DNA from: Coffea arabica
Taxonomy: Eukaryota > Streptophyta > Magnoliopsida > Gentianales > Rubiaceae
DNA length: 64,000 bases
Assembly (NCBI RefSeq): GCF_036785885.1
Contig: NC_092323.1
Location: forward strand, 4,132,501-4,196,500
Direction of reading: 5' to 3'
Positions 13,599 through 27,400 of this stretch are shown in pieces; position 1 is the stretch's first letter, and each line of letters begins with the position of its first letter. Under the pieces are notes generated by a model. That model was given only the letters and a program-made list of their open reading frames with translations, was not told the DNA's origin and made no database searches. The position numbers and the translations under genes were made by a program.

Positions 13599-16500
13599 CT
13601 ACCGTCTCAACCACAACTGGTAGTCTGAGCCTTTATCCACAAACTTGTCCCAGCTCCCATCCAAATGAACCTCCTTAAAAGGGTTCCAGTCCAAGTACCC
13701 AAGCTTCAAAACCAGTGTTTCTCCAATTTGTGCTACATACCCATCATTATTTGCATGGTATATCTTTACAGGACTTCGACAATGGATCCCGGCCCTTGTT
13801 CGAGATTCAATTAATTCGCTGATGATCTCCCGAAGCCCAAAATCGTAAAAGTGATCATAGAATATCACAGGCTGGGAAAAAAAAAATAACAATAGAAGAA
13901 GACCGAAGAGTTAGTTAGTTAGAACTATCTTCTGGATAATATCCAAAGTCAATAATGAACGTATTGAGGAAATTACCGTTCCTGGATGGGTTAAAATATA
14001 TGCATATCCCTGCGTGAGCTTGTCCCGGGGAAATGGCCAATGACCCTGAAAGAAAACAATTCCAATAATATTTGCAGACGTATACACTGCTGATACCTGA
14101 TTGTTAAATCTTTCCACAAACAGGTAACACATGATTCACTCGACAAAGATTCAGGATGAATCATTTAACTACTACACAAAAGGTTACGTCATAAATTTGC
14201 AATATATTTCTTCGCTAACAAGGCCAACGAAAGATGCACAAGTACAAATATTCACTATAAAAAAAAGTCGGGAGCCTTGCACTGATATAGATCGAACCCC
14301 TGTCTACAGTTGATCTTTACTGCTTTACAGATTCAAGAGCTCAAAATATCTCAACAAAATAGTTGATCATTCTGTCTCACCGCGTGAGCATGTCTCTGTG
14401 TGTTGTGCGCATGAGAGAGAGAGAGAGAGATGTACCTGTGTCGATCCAGTATCATGATTCTCTAAGAAAGTTACGGTACGTGAGGGCCACCATCCCATTA
14501 CTCCTGTTGGTTTTCCTTGAGGATCAATTAACCTCCAATACTGATTATGCAGAGCAGAATGGAGTATACCCTGCAGAAAACTCCGAAAACAGAGAAAAAT
14601 GACTATGAATATAAACCAATTAATATTCTACGATTACCAGCCATAATCATGAATCAGAAAGAAGACATCAGCCTTGTCATAGAACATTTACGTCATCACA
14701 CAGGTTTAAATAAATACTCTCTGATAAGAAAATATGTATCTGAAACTTAGGCTTTCAAATTTTTAAGTAAGACTCACCAAACACCTGACACATTGCAGCA
14801 TCAAACAAAGCAAGGCAAAACGAAGTTGCATATAAAACATTTAATTTGAATATGATGGCTGGGGAAGAAAAACATGAAGGAGTCTCAAGAAAAAGCACCT
14901 TCGTTGTGACGTCGAATGCTGAGGATATACCACCAGTGGCATTGATCCAGTTAACTATCCTTTGCCGATGAGCATCTGCACATGTGAATCGTGATTGCCA
15001 TGAAGAAATCAGCATGAATTTGGAAGTGACTCTTCAAAGTTATGCGATTTGAGACTAATGCAATATTTGAACTATTATACACATGGTAGGATCAAAACAA
15101 ACTATTATACTAGCACATGTAAAAGCATGTGATGCAGAATGAAAGAAAGAAGTGAATCAGATATATGTGTGATAAGTTCCGATTATAAAATGCACCTCTA
15201 AAGTTGACAACTAAAGAGGGCGTAAAAAGGTTAATTCTAACTCTGAATGATAAAACCATGTTTAACAGCTTCCCAATCAAATGTATTACATGGCTAGGTG
15301 GTGAGGCTGTACTGCTATTAGGTACTACAGCTTGTCAGTGTCATCTTCTTTAATTTTATTTTTACTTGGGTTATGGGACTGATAGCATGTTGGAGCTAAA
15401 TTAGGGCATTAATTTGCATGAAGGTCCTATCAGCCTAAAAGTATACATCACGACAAGTTAAGGTCTTTGACAAAGGGATTGCACAAATATATGTGCGTGC
15501 GTGTGTGTAGATCCATCAGTTGACCCAGGTTCTCCAAAACTCCAAGCAGGACAAAACTTCCTTATTTAAAGCTTGAACTCAAGGGCTTACCCTGGTTATA
15601 ACAGAGATTACCACCTTCATAAGCCAAGCTATCCCAGTACTCTCCAATAGCAAAAGCAGGATTCGAAGCCTCTATATATTCTTTGACATATTCACCTGCA
15701 AATCCTCTGCCCAACAAGAAAGCATTCATGGTGTGAAAAAGAAGTTTTCAGAACTTGCTGAACTTGTTGACTCTAGAAATTTATAAAGATCCAATATATA
15801 TGCCTTTGTGCTTTGTTACACGACCGGACCTTGCAGCATTCATCAGGGTTTTGTCCTAATGCCCCTCTCAAAATTATCATCAAATTACTAATACGTTATA
15901 CAACCAATTCTTTGGTACAAGAAGAAATGATTACTTGCTACCCAGCATCAAGATCTGATGTTGTTCGATGAAAAGGCTTGTACTTTAAACAGAGTCTGTT
16001 ATATTACTGAATGCAACTATTTATGTATGCAAAATATGTTATATTGCTTAACAAATGCTCTTTAAAAGCGGCCGTGAGATAATGCCTTAAAAAGAACATA
16101 TCAGACAGCATAGCAGACTATTGCACGAGATAAAAGATATGTTTTCTTTTCCTAGTTCCATGCTTGAACGCCCAAAACAAGAGGCGAAGGTAGGGGAAAA
16201 TAAAAAAGAAAACAATGAACATGGTACATGAGAAGTCCAATGTACTTGTAACACATTCACCTAACAAAATCTAGCCGCCACCCGTCAAAACCAATATCAT
16301 TCCGGAGCCAGTTTAGCCACTCTCTTATATCCCTTCTAACAAAGTCCTGGGAATGATCGATGTTTGGCGCCGCATGAAAGATGTCACCTGCTCCACCACA
16401 ACAAGCATGCAAATAAATATCATTAGCACCCTTTGGCTAAGTTATTAGTTTGCACATTCATGATATCACCAGCTTACAAAAGATATAACATCTGATGTCA

Positions 16501-19500
16501 TTCCCAAAACAGATCATTAGAAGGATGCTTAGCAGAAAGTACATCACATTAACCCTTCCTACACATTCCAAAAGATTATATTCAAATCCCAGTTTGATAT
16601 TGTTACTTAGGAGTTACAGTACGAAGTCTGAATGAAAATCAGAGACCATGCATTGTCAAAGTAACTCTGGCTCAGAAAGCATCCTCTTTTCATGCTTGAC
16701 GCTGAAATTCAATATTGTCCTTCAGATAGCTCCAACTTAACAATTTCATTTAATTGAGGAATATCACAAGACATTTGAAGCAAATCCTTATCGGTGAAGA
16801 CAAAGAGATCCATTACAATCCAAACCGTAAAAATGGTTCAGTGTACCAAAGGCATCAAGTTAACCTCAAAAGAAACAATAGACTGGAACTTTTGTTACTG
16901 TAACAGTAACATCTCCAATTTCACACATATTCTTCATCTTGATTTGCTATACACATTCTCCAGTTCATAAGCTCGTTGGTGCAACTCCTCCTTCATGACA
17001 TGGTAACAAACATGAAACTACAAAGTATGACAACAAACACTTCTATTGACCAAGACAGTCCAATATAGGCTACTAAAATATTGACACGAGTAGATTATTT
17101 CAGACAGGACTTTTGTACTTTTTCCCCAAAAGAAAATATTACACAATATATGCATTAAAATGTGAATAACTCTCAGGACAGAGCATTATCTTCGTCATAC
17201 TGAGGAATCCATCACTTAACTCATTGAAAGCACAGACGACAACATCTACTACACTTTGAAAGATCTAACAGCAACCAATTTCACTGGTAGTTCAAATGAA
17301 AGTAAAATTTCGAAACCACCTCATGGATATTAAAAGAAGTACAAGACCAATATATAGCGAGATGTATAACAAATTTGAATAAGCACAATTATTTGTGTCA
17401 ACACACAGCTGCAAGGACCTAACCTATATCATTTGCAATGGACAAGTATGATTCCATATACTGGAAAAGAAAGTGTCAACAGTACCAGAAACAAGTTTCT
17501 ATTGAGATTTCTGTACCACTTGAAGGATTTCCATGCCCTTGGAAATTTGGGTCATCACAAACAATTGCTTCAGGACCCCATGCAAGCTTGCCCCCAAATA
17601 TATTCCAGATGCCATTCGGACTCTGTGATGAGAAAGTACTAATGATGTTATGGCATTTTAGCAACCATCATGTAGTTTAACCAATTAGTCCACCCTGAGT
17701 CTTCACCATGATCAGTACAAGTGCAGTTATCAGGACAGATAGAAAGACAGATGCAATGATAGAGAGGAACTTTGTATGTTACATTCAGCGTATTAAGATG
17801 AACCCAGTGTGTTTTCCCCCTAATTGGTGTAGGATACGAGTCATAGAAGGTTAATGACAATACAAATCATAAAGGCACTGTGGCAAAAGTAGGTAAACAG
17901 ATCTCTTGGTTTATTATTGGATAAGCCTGAGGAATGATCTTTTGCACTGCCACCATAAAGCAAATATCAGAAATGTCATTAATAGTAATAGCCCGTATAT
18001 CACATTCTATGCATCATTGACTTACTCAAGTAACAGAGAAATTTCAGTATATGCCGATAAACAGCAATAGAACCCATAAAACATATCAAGCAAAGCTGTC
18101 TCAGTTTAGAAAATTAATTAACTCAAGATGCAATTATATCACAGTTTCCTGATGAATTCGATAATACGTCAGTTACTTAATTGAGCATACCTCATTAAAT
18201 AACTAAACAATCAGAAATGAAACTGTGTCATGGTTTTATGACAAACTAAAAAAAGATTTGTAAAACAAGAGTTACCTGTTTATGAGCACATCTGTGGTTC
18301 AGTACAACGTCTCCCAAGGCCTGTGAAACATATTAAGTACAACAATTAGCAAGTTTAAGTATGAACTTAAAGTATACTGAAAGCCAACCTTTTTCCTTGA
18401 GTATATAGCTAATTACCTAATTAAAGACATCACTGACAGAGAGTGCCTACGTATATATTCAATGATACAACACAAGAATCAAATACTCAAACATACGTAA
18501 TTCTAGCAGCTGAAAAACATCTGAGTGCTGTAACTAAAAAAAAAGACTCATATTGTGATGGAAATTAAATTGTTAATCAACCAGACAAACAAATAAGTCA
18601 CAAATTTCCAACAAAAACACCAATTTGTAGTCCTCATACATACCAGGAGATCTTGGTTATGCATTTCAACAATGCAATGCTTCAGCTCTTCCTCAGAACC
18701 ATATTCTGAGTTCAAGTTGTAAAGATCAGAAGGCATATATCCTGCATGACATATTAATCCATTGACAAAAGTTGCATACATACAAATAAAGAAAGTAATC
18801 CCTGTACATTTTCATAATTTCATGAACATGGAATAAATAATGTTGTAATATATCAATAAAAATTTCCACAAGCTCAAAAGAATGCTTAGTGTTGAAAACA
18901 GTGAACACATCAATTAGACAATACTCCATTATTCCACCTTAAGGACCATGGCACCATCACGTTTGAAAATAATTTTGAAAATTCAACAGAATTTCTGCAT
19001 TTCATGTCTAGGATAAATTAGAAAGGTAATAACCTTGTGGAGCAACTGATTCCGTTGGAGGCGGCAACCATACAGCTGTAATACCAGACCGGGACAAATC
19101 AGCAGCTTTAGCAGCAAGCTCAAGGTACCACCTCTTTCTCCAGCTTTCCCAGTTAAACCCTTGGAACTTGAACCAAACGAATTTGATAAGATAAAAGACA
19201 TTAAACATCAAAGATCATAGCAGGTCCACGGAAGAATATCACCTAGTGGAATAAAAGTAAGCAGAAAGAATGTTTGTAGAGCAAAATTCTACAGTGAGGA
19301 TATTTTGTATCACCGGCATCCCAACAAGAAGACTAAACAAGCTATGTAACTTCTCAAATTCACTGTTTACTCAAATTAAGTAAATGAACCATCACAAGAA
19401 AAATCTGAGAAGGAAACATGCAGATTAAAAGGCCAGACATAGTTCGTGAAACAGGCATCGTTTCAAATATTATTCCTGAGCTATAACTACTGGAAGCGGT

Positions 19501-21886
19501 TGTAGTAGAAAACTCACCACAATCTCTCGTCCAGTTCCAGTTCCAGGCTCTGCATTCAAAAGAAGTAAGGTTAAGTTTTTTATTTTTTGGGCATGATAAA
19601 AAAATTATTGGACAAGTTAATAAACAAAATTTTGTGATTCAAGAGAGCACACCTAACTTTATTTCTTCTGGAGTCCTCTGCCATTTAATTGTCTTCCGTT
19701 GAAGTGCACGTTCTAAAGCCTTCCGCTTTTTCTCTATAACTTCTTTCTCAAGGACGTGCTCCACAAGTATGTCACCTTCCTTTGGCTTTTCTTTAGCAAT
19801 TGACCATACTTCATCTAGCTTGGGCAAGTCCAAAGACATAAACTTGGATATCTCAGCTTCTGAGACATCAGTCTTTCTAGGTGGAAACTTGGGAAACTTG
19901 GATAAACTTCGTGCCATCCAATCCGGTATGTCTCTGCGAGGACCATCAGTCAGTAGTTTCCATTTTTGTGAATCCTCATCCATCAGGAAATCCAAACGTC
20001 CACCATTGACAACATAAAATGCACTTTCGTTCTCCTCACAGGGAGATCTCTGGTTCATTAACAAGGCCTCTGCTATTTCTGCTCTTTGTCTCCACGTCTT
20101 TGAAGCAGCTTCAGATGCTCTTAGAGATCTCTCTAACGCTTCACATCTCTTCATGTAGGCGTCATCTTGGAAACGTGCAGTTTCTTTAGCTGCTTCAATA
20201 GCAGCCTTGATAGCGTCCAACTCAACCTTAAGAGCCTTCGAAGCTGCCCTCTCTTTTTGCACTTCATCCTTCTTAATCTTTTCCAAAAATGATTTGACTT
20301 CCTCCTCTTGTTGAAGAGCTGCTTTCTTGCTTGACTCTTGAAGTTCAAAAAAGGCTTTCTCAGCTTCACTTACTTGGTGTTCAAAAGCACTACATCGTTG
20401 ATGGGCCTGTTCCAACTCCAACTGTAACCTGTTAATCTCATTGCTCGAAACTATTAAACGTGACTCTAAGTTATTGATGTCATTTTGTAGCTTAATATTT
20501 TGAGATTGGACGGACAAAATATCATCAAGAGGATTCATATCATCTGTAAATAAAGCCATGGCTTTAGTTGACTGATCACCAGCTGATTCTGCAACAGCTA
20601 ATGCCTTCTCTATGGCAATTTTAGATTGCTGCACAATGGAAAATATTGTCCCCTCTGTGGCATGCAGGATTTGTTCTTCAATTTGATATGCTGCCTCTGC
20701 AGCAGCTGTTTCAGCTGCTGAAACTTTCAATTTTGCATCTTCTAATATGTGAGATGTTGCTTGCTGGAAAGCTATTTCTGCCAACTTTTCAACTTGCACA
20801 GCAAGCTCAAGAGCATCTTGTTTGGCAAGGACCAACTTAGACTCCAAATTGAACTTCTCCTCAACAGACTGCTCCAACTTCTGATTGAACAGAGCTTTTG
20901 CCGCCTCAAGCTCTGCAATGGCCACCTCCTTATCACGCATGATAGTGGCAACATACTCCTGCTGCTTAGCCTCAGAACGAGCTAATTCTTCAAGTAATAA
21001 ATCTCTCTCTTTCTCAATAGCATCTTGTCTGGCTCGCGCCTCAGCTAGAGCATTTCTAGTTGCCAGAATTTCATCTTCGTCAGCCCCTATAACTTCACTC
21101 CTCCCTGATGCATCGCCATCGCTATCATCTAGAACATCAGCAGAAGTCCCTCTTGAAGCACCCTATCATTGAGAAGAATTTTGGAGACATAGACAATTCA
21201 CAATTTAACAGCTGCCACTTATTCACTTTAGCAATCTTTATTAGCAATTGCTCTATTTAAACATGCTTCTTGAGCAATAAGACGTTTCTTGGAATGAAAT
21301 TTTAGAAGATAGCCATCCTAACAGTTCATGCTGTCAGTTTGGTGCTTGTAAAGATCTCTTTTCTACTATAGAATGCACCAAACTGAATCTGTGACCCCGA
21401 TAACATGTTTCAACACGTTTTGAAATTAGCTGGCTTATCGCGATTCTTTATACATATTAATCATGTAGCTCATACACAAATACGGGCATAAAGCATAAAC
21501 CTTTTCTTCTCATAAATCAAGAAACCACATCAAAATTAGTAGAAAGCACAAGGTCATGACCTATAACAGCTTACCGTTCTCGAGAGAGGAGTAGTCCTCA
21601 GCTTACGCTGCAAACCATCTGAATAACATGTTTTCCTACAAAATATGATGCATTAAATAGATAACTCGTGTATATAGAAACAACAATTAGAAGCCAATTA
21701 TTATGTATGAAGGTAAAGAGTTTTGCTTGTTCAATACCTGTTTCTGTTCACAGGATAAATATTTCTCTTATTAAGTACAAGATAAGATATGCGGGCACAA
21801 TGCACCCCAGATGAAACTACGGGTGTGGGTTGATTCAGCAAAGAAGCCCTCAAATTTACTGTCTCGGACAATGAAGCTGCACCCAT
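13599..21886 (-). CDS. Coiled-coil / alpha-amylase (GH13) fusion protein, probably plastidial
   Basis: Fourteen coding exons were rebuilt: 21886-21738, 21635-21575, 21162-19653, 19549-19518, 19166-19034, 18741-18644, 18320-18276, 17622-17517, 16387-16261, 15706-15591, 14975-14899, 14570-14436, 14045-13977 and 13871-13599. Phases close to give 976 residues. Residues 1-70 are basic and Ser/Thr-rich, like a plastid transit peptide. Residues about 85-440 are Ala/Glu/Lys-rich heptads, a long coiled coil. The amylase starts near 585 ([14 protein letters not shown]). It holds region I DVVLNH (about 664), the nucleophile Asp in DGWRLDFVR (about 750), the acid/base Glu in AIGEYWD (about 774) and the third Asp in FLENHDTGS (about 858). 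A C-terminal beta domain ends in DYQLWLRR. The active site is complete, so hydrolysis of alpha-1,4-glucan is plausible. The three Arabidopsis amylases I recall lack this coiled coil. An exon near 22371 could add an in-frame N-terminus only through a weak donor. Confidence 0.88.
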
Positions 21887-22119
21887 ACCGTCCTGCCATG
21901 AAAGAAATATTTAATTCATAATTCTGGAAAGTATCAGTTCTTGAAAATCACTATCAACTTAATTACCAATAAAATAATAAAAAGAGATCAGCAGCCCATC
22001 CGAAAAAAAAAAACCAGAATAGAAGTAAAACTAGCGCATTTATGATTTGACAGAGGATAAAACATTAAGGGAATACGTTTTCTGACCGGATGATTTCTCC
22101 AATCTCAAATGCCTAGCTT

Positions 22120-22392
22120 TTACATCATTTGGACATGAGAAGAAGATTCTGAAACTAGTATTAAAAGAGAGAGAGAGAGGAAGAAGAAGAAAATGCCAGT
22201 AAAAAGGAGGTCAAAAAGTACTACTAGTACTGGTATAATGACTGGTGCTTTGCTAATTGTAGCAGAGTGCAAAGAAGCATGGATAGAACTCCACTTGTAG
22301 CTGTGGGAGAGAGGAGCAGTAGCGACTAGCGAAGCGGGAGAAGCCTCGCCCTGGCCCAGAGGAAAAGGCATCGTGTGCTTCCTATAAATCAC
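22120..22392 (-). other. Likely leader exon of the coiled-coil amylase gene
   Basis: A 90-codon open frame on the minus strand begins MIYRKHTMPFPLGQGEAS and ends in a hydrophobic tail. It lies directly upstream of the first confident coding exon. Its stop overlaps a possible donor (GAT|GTAAAA). It may be 5' UTR with an upstream ORF. Alternatively, if weak donors near 22220-22230 are used, it is an in-frame N-terminal extension. The sequence does not decide between these. Confidence 0.35.
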
Positions 22393-22665
22393 GGGGATTT
22401 GAACCTTTTATTTACTTTCTACTTTGGTTGACCTCCACTTAAAAAGGACTTGACAATAAATAGAAAGGTAAAAACAACATATGAACCGGAAAAGGACCCC
22501 TTTCGCTTACTCGACCTTTGACTTCTGTTTTATTTGTTCCCCACCACCATATGTACTACGAAAGTACGAACCCTTTTCGAACATTATTGATGCAAAATAG
22601 CTTCTTGAAAAAACTCTCCCACCCAGACCTATGCACGAAGCCCTTCTTGAACACTGACGCATGAG

Positions 22666-22703
22666 CTTCTTGAAATAGCAAGAAGGGTTACTATTTCAAG
22701 AAG
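22666..22703. repeat. Perfect 13-bp inverted repeat (hairpin)
   Basis: CTTCTTGAAATAG at 22666-22678 is matched by its exact complement at 22691-22703, with a 12-base loop. It lies in the gap upstream of the amylase gene. No flanking homology to a known RNA gene was seen. Confidence 0.7.
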
Positions 22704-23299
22704 TGCCAGAGCTTTTTAAATTCTTTTATGAAAAAAGTTTTTCTAATAGGTGATCAACGAGCATTTGTTAACACGCCTAATAATAGAGTTGCAAACGAGT
22801 CGAATCAAATTTTCACCTGATTGAAGAATTGAGTTTCGATTTAATTTTATCAAACTCGACGAATTCTCAATGTAAATCTTGAACACTCCCATTAGACAAA
22901 TCCTTCTCTTAATTTAATTACTGCACATACCTTTTTGAGCACACAGACCCCTTTTTCTTTAATTACTGCTGATAACGTTCAGGAGGTTGTAATAATGTGA
23001 CTAGTTTCAATTTTCTTTTCAAGATTTTTGTTGAATTGATGCACTACGGACGTTTTAACCAAATTCGCTATTGCCATGAAAGTAAGTTGTCTTTAACCAA
23101 ATTCGCTATTAACACAATATGCTTTTGTAATTAGTAGGTTATATATATTTTGTCACAGTCTTCCTCTTTCTTTCTCATACGATTATAAGCCAATATTTAC
23201 ATACAAGGTTCTTAAAACTTCCGTTTTTGTCTTTTCGGAACTTCCTACGGGTGCTTAATGCTGTGAATATGATCTTTTCTAAGCTTGAGGAGGACAAAT

Positions 23300-23480
23300 T
23301 GACCATTCAAGATGGCGAATAAGGGGCAGGAAAAACCAACTGTTCCAGAAATGTTAACGGCTATGATGGCCCAAATTTTGAACTTGAAAAGCAGTTGGTC
23401 CGTCAAGACGGCTGTTAGGGGGCAGGAACAAGCAACCATTCCAACAATGTCAGCGGCTAAAACGGCCCAAATTTTGCAAT
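23300..23480. repeat. Two diverged 96-bp tandem copies, open in frames on both strands
   Basis: CAAGATGGCGAATAAGGGGC near 23308 and CAAGACGGCTGTTAGGGGGC near 23404 start two copies that both end in GGCCCAAATTTTG. On the minus strand they encode IWAVLAADIVG...SCPLTAVLTDQ and IWAIIAVNISG...SCPLFAILNGQ. On the plus strand they encode GQEQATIPTMSAAKTAQIL-type peptides. This may be a fragment of a repetitive gene or element. I do not recognise it. Confidence 0.5.
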
Positions 23481-24465
23481 ACCAAGGAGACAATCGAATG
23501 CTACTACGGTCCCTTCGATAAAATAGAATGCTATCATGTCCAACGTGTTTTGCTGCTCGAAATCAACTCACTAAATAAATCTAGAAAAAAAAAAAAACCT
23601 GCAACCACATAAGATCTTAAAAAAAAAAAAAAAGACCACCCAGAGTTCAAGCTAAAACTCGATATAGTAACGTAGCTTCTTAACACTAAAAAAATCCTTA
23701 ACGTTCTCCGACTAACATGAACATAACCGGTGCTTCTCCTTCGCAGAGTCTCAAATAGAAGCAATCCCCAGCCGAACCATATTTCGTTTCCCACCAAATT
23801 CATATCCCGAGTTATCTAAAATACAAAAACTTCCATCAAGGATCGGACACATCTTACAAAAACTGTTGTGATGCTTTACATCGCTATCCTTGACTTGAAA
23901 AGATCGGTAGTCAAAAGAATGGTACCAATGCAGACTTTAGAAGGTGTACCTTTAAAAAGGGGGAAAAAATCCAAATTAAACAAAAGAAAGAGGGTCGAAA
24001 AGCCTAGGAGGGTTCATTACAAGAAAGATATATCCTCATTTGCTCGCACCAATGGCCAACAACAACTGACAAAATTCTCACTTGCCATTAAGCTTAAAAC
24101 AAAGCTTGTGAAAAGTGGAACTTGATGGCGCCCAATATTTGTAGTAGCAATTCCAAAGTACATATACCGAGTATCATTCAACTTCTCCATCCTGCAGCAA
24201 AATAATAAAGACAAGGAGATGAACACCATTTTCTTGCAAATTGTGCAAATGCTTCTTGGCCTCAGCAGAGCATCCAAGCAACTGGCTTTATTTTTCCTCA
24301 AATAAGGCATAACATGCATGCCATACAAAACAAACGGGAAAACAAAAAGTTGTATCATCCCAGCTAATAATTGTATGAAAGGCAACTATCACCTACCTAT
24401 GTGCACGGTCAAAAAGAGTAAAGCATGGCGACTTAAAATTACCAGTAGATGAACTTCTCGCTGTA

Positions 24466-27400
24466 TCACATCACAGAAATTTCAGAAGAAATGCAAAGCT
24501 TTGAGTCAGCCCCACCCGATATCACACAATTGCTTTTCCACCAGTCAGCACATAACACCTAAATCATGAAGCTCAGAGGTTAAGAAACTCATATTAGTTT
24601 AGACAATATAACAAAAAATAGCAGAATATTTAGAAAAGAGCACCTTATCCTCATGTGAATCAATAACAGCCAGGGGCCACTGCAATGCATAATATAGAAT
24701 GAAGCAATCAACATCTGAAGATAATATTACTGCAAGCACATAAATAAAAAGTAACAGAAAACTAAAGTTTTACCGCAGTTCTCAGATCCCACAACATAAC
24801 TTTCCCGTCATAAGATGCCGATACTAAATGATACCATGAATTATCATGCCACTTGCAGCCAGATATCCAGGAAGTGTGAGATGAGAACTGAAAGGTAGGG
24901 GCCAAAGTACCTATAAAACAACCAAATTGAGTATCAGACCCAATACTTGCCACCAGTAGTACAAAGGGTTAGATTCCATGAGACCTCACAAGTACAATTG
25001 TGCTTGTATGTGGATGTTTCTGTCTGAGTGAGTGAGAGAGAGAGAGAGAGAGAGACTGACCAGGTTTGCGAGGATCCCATATTCGAAGAATAGGGTCTGA
25101 ACCACCAGCAGCAATGAGGGAGGAACTTTCACCTCCAACATCAAGACAGTTAATAACTTTCCCACAGTACTGCAAAGAATAAATATAGTTATTATCTACT
25201 TTCAGCATCTGGAAAGGAATTAAAAATTTACAAAATGAGCAAGTTCCTAATTCTTCACAGAAGCATCTCAAAAGATTATTCTAGCAAAACTAATTGCTGA
25301 AGCATGGCTTACGTCCAACAACACATGAACAGCCAGTTACAAAAATAGCTAGCAAAAATTAAACACCGAGTGAAACCTATTTCAGGGAACATGGAGATAC
25401 ATGAACAGAACACAATTCTGGCACTTAGAATGTATACCAAAACATGACCAAACTTCAGTCTGCAGCATAAGCAACCACAGTGCAATCTATATCATATACA
25501 TAATCTAGGCCATTTGGAGCCTTAGCTAGGTGTAGGGAAAGTCATTTGTCATATTGAGTGACGAGATTAAATACAACATTATCCTCCATCTTGGCTTCTG
25601 TCTGACAGCACACACATTAATGTAATAGCTATTACTCTCAGATTTATAATTCAATTTTATACCGAACAAGAGAACAAGAGTTGCATAATCTTCACTATGT
25701 GTTTAATCAGAGCATGTATCAAGTCAGAAACAGAAGCCAATTCACCTCCATTTAAAGAGGAATATAAGCAAAATAGTACAAAGCCCAACAGTACATGTTC
25801 CAGAAGATGGGGAGAGATTTATCTGTTAATCCGGGCATCTGAATTATTCTGCATCCAGATTGAATTCAAATTCCTAAACATAAACTATTGGTCTATGCTC
25901 ATACAGATAAAGTTGGATAAAAGAGGAATAGAAGTTGACGACATATAAAATATGTGCAAAGTTGCAAATGCAACTAAAAAGAAAGGAGTAAATATATATT
26001 TAAAAAAACAAAAGCTGTTGATTCTTCTTACCATGTTCATTGAATCTTTGCCTGTCTCAACATCCCATCTTCTGATTGAATGATCCCATGATGCTGAGTA
26101 TAATGTTTCATGCTCAGGCCAAACCACAGAAGATACACATTGTGTATGTCCCACAAGTGTAGAAATGGGCTCCCCCTGCATGCCATTGACAACTAATTTC
26201 TACAGTCTGAAAGCTTTTCCGACCAATAAAATGACTTCCCATAAGTTTCAATCACTATGGACGACATGTTTTAACTACTAGCTTATGGTGCATAGTATAA
26301 AACCATAAAACTTGTAGCGAAGAATAAACGGATGGAGCTATGGAAACTTCTCTTTAGCTTTGATTTCAATGAAAGCCTCTGATATCTAAGAATTTGGTGG
26401 CTGACTAGAAAACCCACTTCATTTAAAAAAAAAATTTCACCAGTAAGTTGCAAAGTATTAAACATGCTATACCTCTGACTTAGGTTCCTCATCTTCGATG
26501 TCCACTTTCCTCTTCTTAACTGACATAAAATCACCTCCAGAATCGGAATCATTCGCTTGCCACACATTGATCCTACAATCCCAGGAACCTGAGCAAATCT
26601 GAGAAATGAATCAGACAACTGTTACAAATACAAACTCAATTCCATATGGGAGGTGTTGTGATAAGGGCCTCTAGGGTAGAAAATAATACGTTAATACCTT
26701 AGCACCGGAAGGCTCAGCAGCAATGCATTGCACAGAAGCATTATGTCCACGTAAAGTCTGAAACGATTGAATCTTCTTCAGTTGGCCCTGGAACTCCTCT
26801 ATATTGACCTTCATCAAACACAATTACAAATAAGGTATTCAGCAGAAGCCCAAGTCAAACTTCAGAAGTAATGGCACCTTCTAATTACCTCAAACAACCT
26901 CAATGTCATATCTTTAGAAGCAGTAGCTACTACTCTCCGACCATCACTTCCTAGAATTGGAAATACAGAAAAGTAAAACAGATGGAAGAGGGGAAAAAAA
27001 AGAATCAGTATACATAATTGAAAAATCAGATTGAGCAAACTTCATTCCAAAACAATAACTCCCAACAGTACCTAGAGGATCGAGAATACATACAGAAGTA
27101 ATTGCACCAGTGTGTCCCTCCAGTAGATGTGTACATACACCAGCAGTTTTCCATATCCTGCATGTGTTTAAATCACCTTTGATAAACCTAGCAGTAAATT
27201 GCCAACTAATCTGAAGGTAAGAACAAAAAATTTCTTTGTTAAGATTGTTACCTTCCAAACCCATCATAGCATCCAGTCAAAATGAACCTACAGGAACATA
27301 AAGCCCATGGATGTACAGCATAAGTTACAAGAAAAGAGTATCAGACTGAACGCCACAACATATATGAATTAATAGCTTGTCCTGTTTTACATAGAGCTTT

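Larger units (their letters stand above)
22393..24465. other. Intergenic gap between the amylase promoter and the WDR12 3' end
   Basis: Contains the hairpin at 22666, a short direct repeat (AACCAAATTCGCTATT near 23058 and 23096) and a two-copy 96-bp repeat at about 23300-23480. The rest is A/T-rich, with no recognised gene. The part near 24466 probably holds the WDR12 3' UTR. Confidence 0.4.

Noticed and set aside
19008-19211. A short independent amylase fragment gene
   Set aside because: It is an exon of the 14-exon coiled-coil amylase, in phase with both neighbours.
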